DNA from: Bacteroidales bacterium
Lineage (GTDB): Bacteria; Bacteroidota; Bacteroidia; Bacteroidales; F082
Length of the DNA: 6,738 nt
Assembly (NCBI GenBank): GCA_029933565.1
Contig: JAOZNY010000165.1
Location: 1 to 6,738, forward strand
Direction of reading: 5' to 3'
The translations under genes were made by a program, and so were the position numbers. Numbering within the stretch: position 1 is the first letter of the stretch; every line of letters starts with the position of its first letter. The notes under the pieces are model-generated. The model was not told the DNA's origin. It saw only the letters and a program-made list of their open reading frames with translations, and searched no databases. Shown piece by piece: positions 4,501-6,738 of this stretch.

Positions 4501-6630
4501 TTAGTTTTTTATCAATTTCTCCCTAAACCTTACCCCATCTATTTCTACTTCAACAACAAACAAACCTTTTTCCAAACCCGAAATATCAATAGCATTGTCT
4601 GTGGATTTTGTTTGCAGTACTTTTTGCCCCATTTGGTTGTAGATTGTGATTTGTGTTATTACTTTGTTTTCACTGCCTGAAAAATAAAGTTTGTTTTGGG
4701 TAGGGTTTGGATAAATAATTATCTGATTTTGAATACTTGTTTCATCAACAAAAACCAGACAGGCTTGTTCTACCTCCTCTTCGGAATTGCAACCTGGGGC
4801 ATTGTTTTCAATTCCCACAATTGCGTTAGAATCAGCTAAGAAATTACATACGCTCTGAATTGCACATTGGCTTAATGATGAATTATTGCGAATAGCTATC
4901 CAGTCAACTGAATCAGGCTCAACATTGTCCAGACCAGACAAACTTGCTAAACTATAGTTATTACTAATGTTTAGACTTCCACCTATTAATGATAAGTTGC
5001 TTAATGCTGAAATATCAGTCAAAGAATCGCAATCATGTATATCAAAACCGTTTCCAACATATGCTAAATTATTTAAGCCATTGGTATTTGTAAATACACC
5101 TTGACCCAGAACAAAGAAACCATTTACGGTATTTAAACTAGTTAGACCATCAATATTTTGAAGAAAATTACAGCCTGTTAAACTAAAATGACTACCAATA
5201 AATTTCAGGTTTTCTAAACCATTTAAATTAAGAAGATTTTCGTTGTTGAATATGTCAACTCTGGAAAAACAAGTATCTAAACTATTCAAACCTTCCAGAC
5301 TCTCTAATGATTCGTTCCACCAAATAAATAAAGTTCCAACATTTTGTACATTATTTAATCCCTGCAGGTCTTCAAGATAGTAAACCCCTTTTATTGATAA
5401 ATAGTTTTGCACTGATGTTATACCCAGCAGGCCATTGAGGTTTTCAACATTTGACTTAATAAATATTGATCCGTTTATGTCGTTACAGTCAGGATAGATA
5501 GATTGAAAATTGTCAATATCATCCTGAGTATTAAAATGATAATTCCCATAAGGAAGACAAGAAATTGTAAATCCACAATTGTTTGCTATTTCATTGGGGT
5601 TGTTGCAGCCAGTGCCATTGTAGTAAATATCTATACTTCCATTTGGCGATGCTAAATAATTACAAATGCTCTGAGCATTACAATTGGATAATTCCGTATT
5701 GTGATATATTTCAAGTTGACTAATTGATTCAGGACTAAGGTTTTCAAGACCACTAAGGCTATTCAGCATGGTGTTGCTAAATATTGAAATCTTGCCATTA
5801 ATAGTATTTAGACTTTCAAGTCCGTTTAGATTTAGCAGGCCATAATTGTAATCTATAATTAGAGACTCTCCTATAGAGTTTAGACTGCTTAAATCCATGA
5901 AGTTTTCTAATGATTCCAAATCTTCAATTCTTAGGTCACCACCAATACTTGATATATTTCCCAGGCCTATTAGGTTATCAAGTTGATCATTACTAAAGAT
6001 ATCTATATTTCCCGGCACAAATGTAATATTGCTCAGTGACGAAATATCTGTTAAATCATTATTAGAATGAATATTAAGACTGCCACCAATGGAGTTTAAA
6101 TTCCCAATACCAAAAAAGGTTGTCAGTTGACTGTTGTTTGTTATTCTTAAGTTTTTTCCAATTAAATTTATACTTCCCAAACCGTAAAGATTATGTATAG
6201 AATAATTTGCCGAGATGATCAAGTTACCTGCAATAGAATCTAGATTTGAGATACCTATAAAAGTTAAGAGCGAATTGTTGTGAGTAATATCCAAGTTGCC
6301 ACCAATGTATGTGAGGTTCTCTAATCCATTGAGGTTAACTAATAGTGGATTGTTGTTAGGCGACCAATCACCAAACAAGAGATTTCCATAAATTTTCGTA
6401 ATTATATTAAGCCCAGTTAAATCATTTATATCATCCCCATCAATATTCACATCGCCCAATATCTCCGTACACCCCGGATAGTCAGTCTGGAAACTATCAA
6501 TTTGAGCCTGGGTTGAAAAAGTAATTCCATCAGGCAGACATTGCGAAAAGACAGTAAACTGAGTTAGTAGGGTTAAAACAAATACAAATGCAATTCTTTT
6601 TATAAAAGTTAAGTAGGTTGCTATTTTCAT
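4501..6630 (-). CDS. Secreted leucine-rich-repeat (receptor L-domain-like) protein with T9SS type A sorting domain
   Basis: From the chosen ATG (6628-6630) the protein has 709 residues. A signal peptide occupies about residues 1-30 (cleavage near VFSQ). Module 1 (31-357) and module 2 (358-625) each start with a header, CLP...FsTQaqIDsFQ..YP.C, then run LRR units of 23-25 residues with consensus LnGLenL.sIgGnLdI.nN.sL (about ten in module 1, eight in module 2), and end in a cysteine cap. Cap cysteines are 317, 323, 342, 352 and 589, 595, 614, 624, with identical spacing. Residues about 634-709 form a type A sorting domain (YPNPTQNKLYF, YNQMGQKV, ISGLEKGLFVVEV, final FREKLIKN), so it is probably exported by the type IX system and anchored or released at the surface. 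An in-frame TTG at 6637-6639 would add three residues (MRK); the ATG is preferred because it comes first among ATGs, and a promoter candidate lies close upstream. Binding partner unknown; adhesion or glycan/protein binding is inference. Confidence 0.88.
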   Translation of the reverse strand: MKIATYLTFIKRIAFVFVLTLLTQFTVFSQCLPDGITFSTQAQIDSFQTDYPGCTEILGDVNIDGDDINDLTGLNIITKIYGNLLFGDWSPNNNPLLVNLNGLENLTYIGGNLDITHNNSLLTFIGISNLDSIAGNLIISANYSIHNLYGLGSINLIGKNLRITNNSQLTTFFGIGNLNSIGGSLNIHSNNDLTDISSLSNITFVPGNIDIFSNDQLDNLIGLGNISSIGGDLRIEDLESLENFMDLSSLNSIGESLIIDYNYGLLNLNGLESLNTINGKISIFSNTMLNSLSGLENLSPESISQLEIYHNTELSNCNAQSICNYLASPNGSIDIYYNGTGCNNPNEIANNCGFTISCLPYGNYHFNTQDDIDNFQSIYPDCNDINGSIFIKSNVENLNGLLGITSVQNYLSIKGVYYLEDLQGLNNVQNVGTLFIWWNESLESLEGLNSLDTCFSRVDIFNNENLLNLNGLENLKFIGSHFSLTGCNFLQNIDGLTSLNTVNGFFVLGQGVFTNTNGLNNLAYVGNGFDIHDCDSLTDISALSNLSLIGGSLNISNNYSLASLSGLDNVEPDSVDWIAIRNNSSLSQCAIQSVCNFLADSNAIVGIENNAPGCNSEEEVEQACLVFVDETSIQNQIIIYPNPTQNKLYFSGSENKVITQITIYNQMGQKVLQTKSTDNAIDISGLEKGLFVVEVEIDGVRFREKLIKN

Positions 6631-6649
6631 TTTTCTCAATTTGGATTTG

Positions 6650-6680
6650 TAAAAGTAAGAAGAAAAAACTTAAACTCAAA
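6650..6680 (-). promoter_or_regulatory. Bacteroidota-type promoter for the LRR gene (-33 TTTG, -7 TACTTTTA)
   Basis: On the minus strand TTTG (6680-6677) is followed after 19 bases by TACTTTTA (6657-6650), seven of eight matches to TAnnTTTG with the usual spacing. Transcription would begin near 6645, giving a leader of roughly 15 bases to the ATG at 6630 but only a few to the TTG at 6639, which supports the ATG start. This is the best promoter match in the window. Confidence 0.5.
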
Positions 6681-6738
6681 AATCCAAATGCCAGTATTTT
6701 ATCAAGACAAATTACATATTGATTACAACAGTTTATTA

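Noticed and set aside
4217..4680. Plus-strand open frames at 4217-4420 and 4486-4680
   Set aside because: They are antisense to the DUF2846-like gene and to the LRR gene's sorting-domain region; low-complexity Phe/Tyr/Cys-rich translations typical of shadow frames.
4501..6630. Internalin-like or eukaryotic-type LRR acquired by transfer
   Set aside because: The repeat consensus and cysteine header are of the receptor L-domain-like kind common in Bacteroidota, and the sorting domain is native to the phylum; codon use looks like the neighbours.

Overview
The window comes from a Bacteroidota (Bacteroidetes) genome, most likely an anaerobic or facultative member of the Bacteroidales/Marinilabiliales type. 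Four things point there: a type IX secretion (T9SS) C-terminal sorting domain, an OmpA-family protein with the TPR/PD40/carboxypeptidase-regulatory/OmpA layout typical of the phylum, a VorB-type 2-oxoacid:ferredoxin oxidoreductase operon, and a promoter candidate fitting the phylum's TTTG / TAnnTTTG consensus. The DNA is AT-rich. All genes lie on the minus strand, so transcription runs from high to low coordinates.

Layout in transcription order. (1) 4501-6630: a large secreted leucine-rich-repeat protein made of two tandem cysteine-capped modules plus a T9SS type A sorting domain, preceded by a good promoter candidate. (2) 3875-4438: a small secreted DUF2846-like protein of unknown function. 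(3) 3706-3874: a gap holding an 11-bp inverted repeat that leads into a T-tract (probable terminator) and a degenerate hairpin. (4) 1783-3705: a 640-residue envelope protein with the domain order of PorE, starting at TTG. (5) 1382-1782: a 401-base non-coding gap, mostly filled by an intergenic repeat with inverted ends, two long direct-repeat copies and a 10-bp internal periodicity; its low-coordinate side holds a palindrome and a possible promoter. (6) 1-1381: a tightly packed operon of ferredoxin-type subunit, VorB alpha subunit and the first 16 codons of the next subunit, probably the thiamine-diphosphate beta subunit.

The operon at 1-1381 is central anaerobic metabolism: CoA-dependent oxidative decarboxylation of (branched-chain) 2-oxoacids with ferredoxin as acceptor, or the reverse. 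The genes at 1783-6630 concern the cell surface: a probable T9SS cargo, an outer-membrane/peptidoglycan-linked protein and a small secreted protein. Their proximity is suggestive, but separate promoters and terminators look more likely than one operon. No CRISPR array, tRNA, rRNA, transposase or phage gene was seen. I find no clear new multi-gene system; the most unusual items are the intergenic repeat and the duplicated LRR modules.
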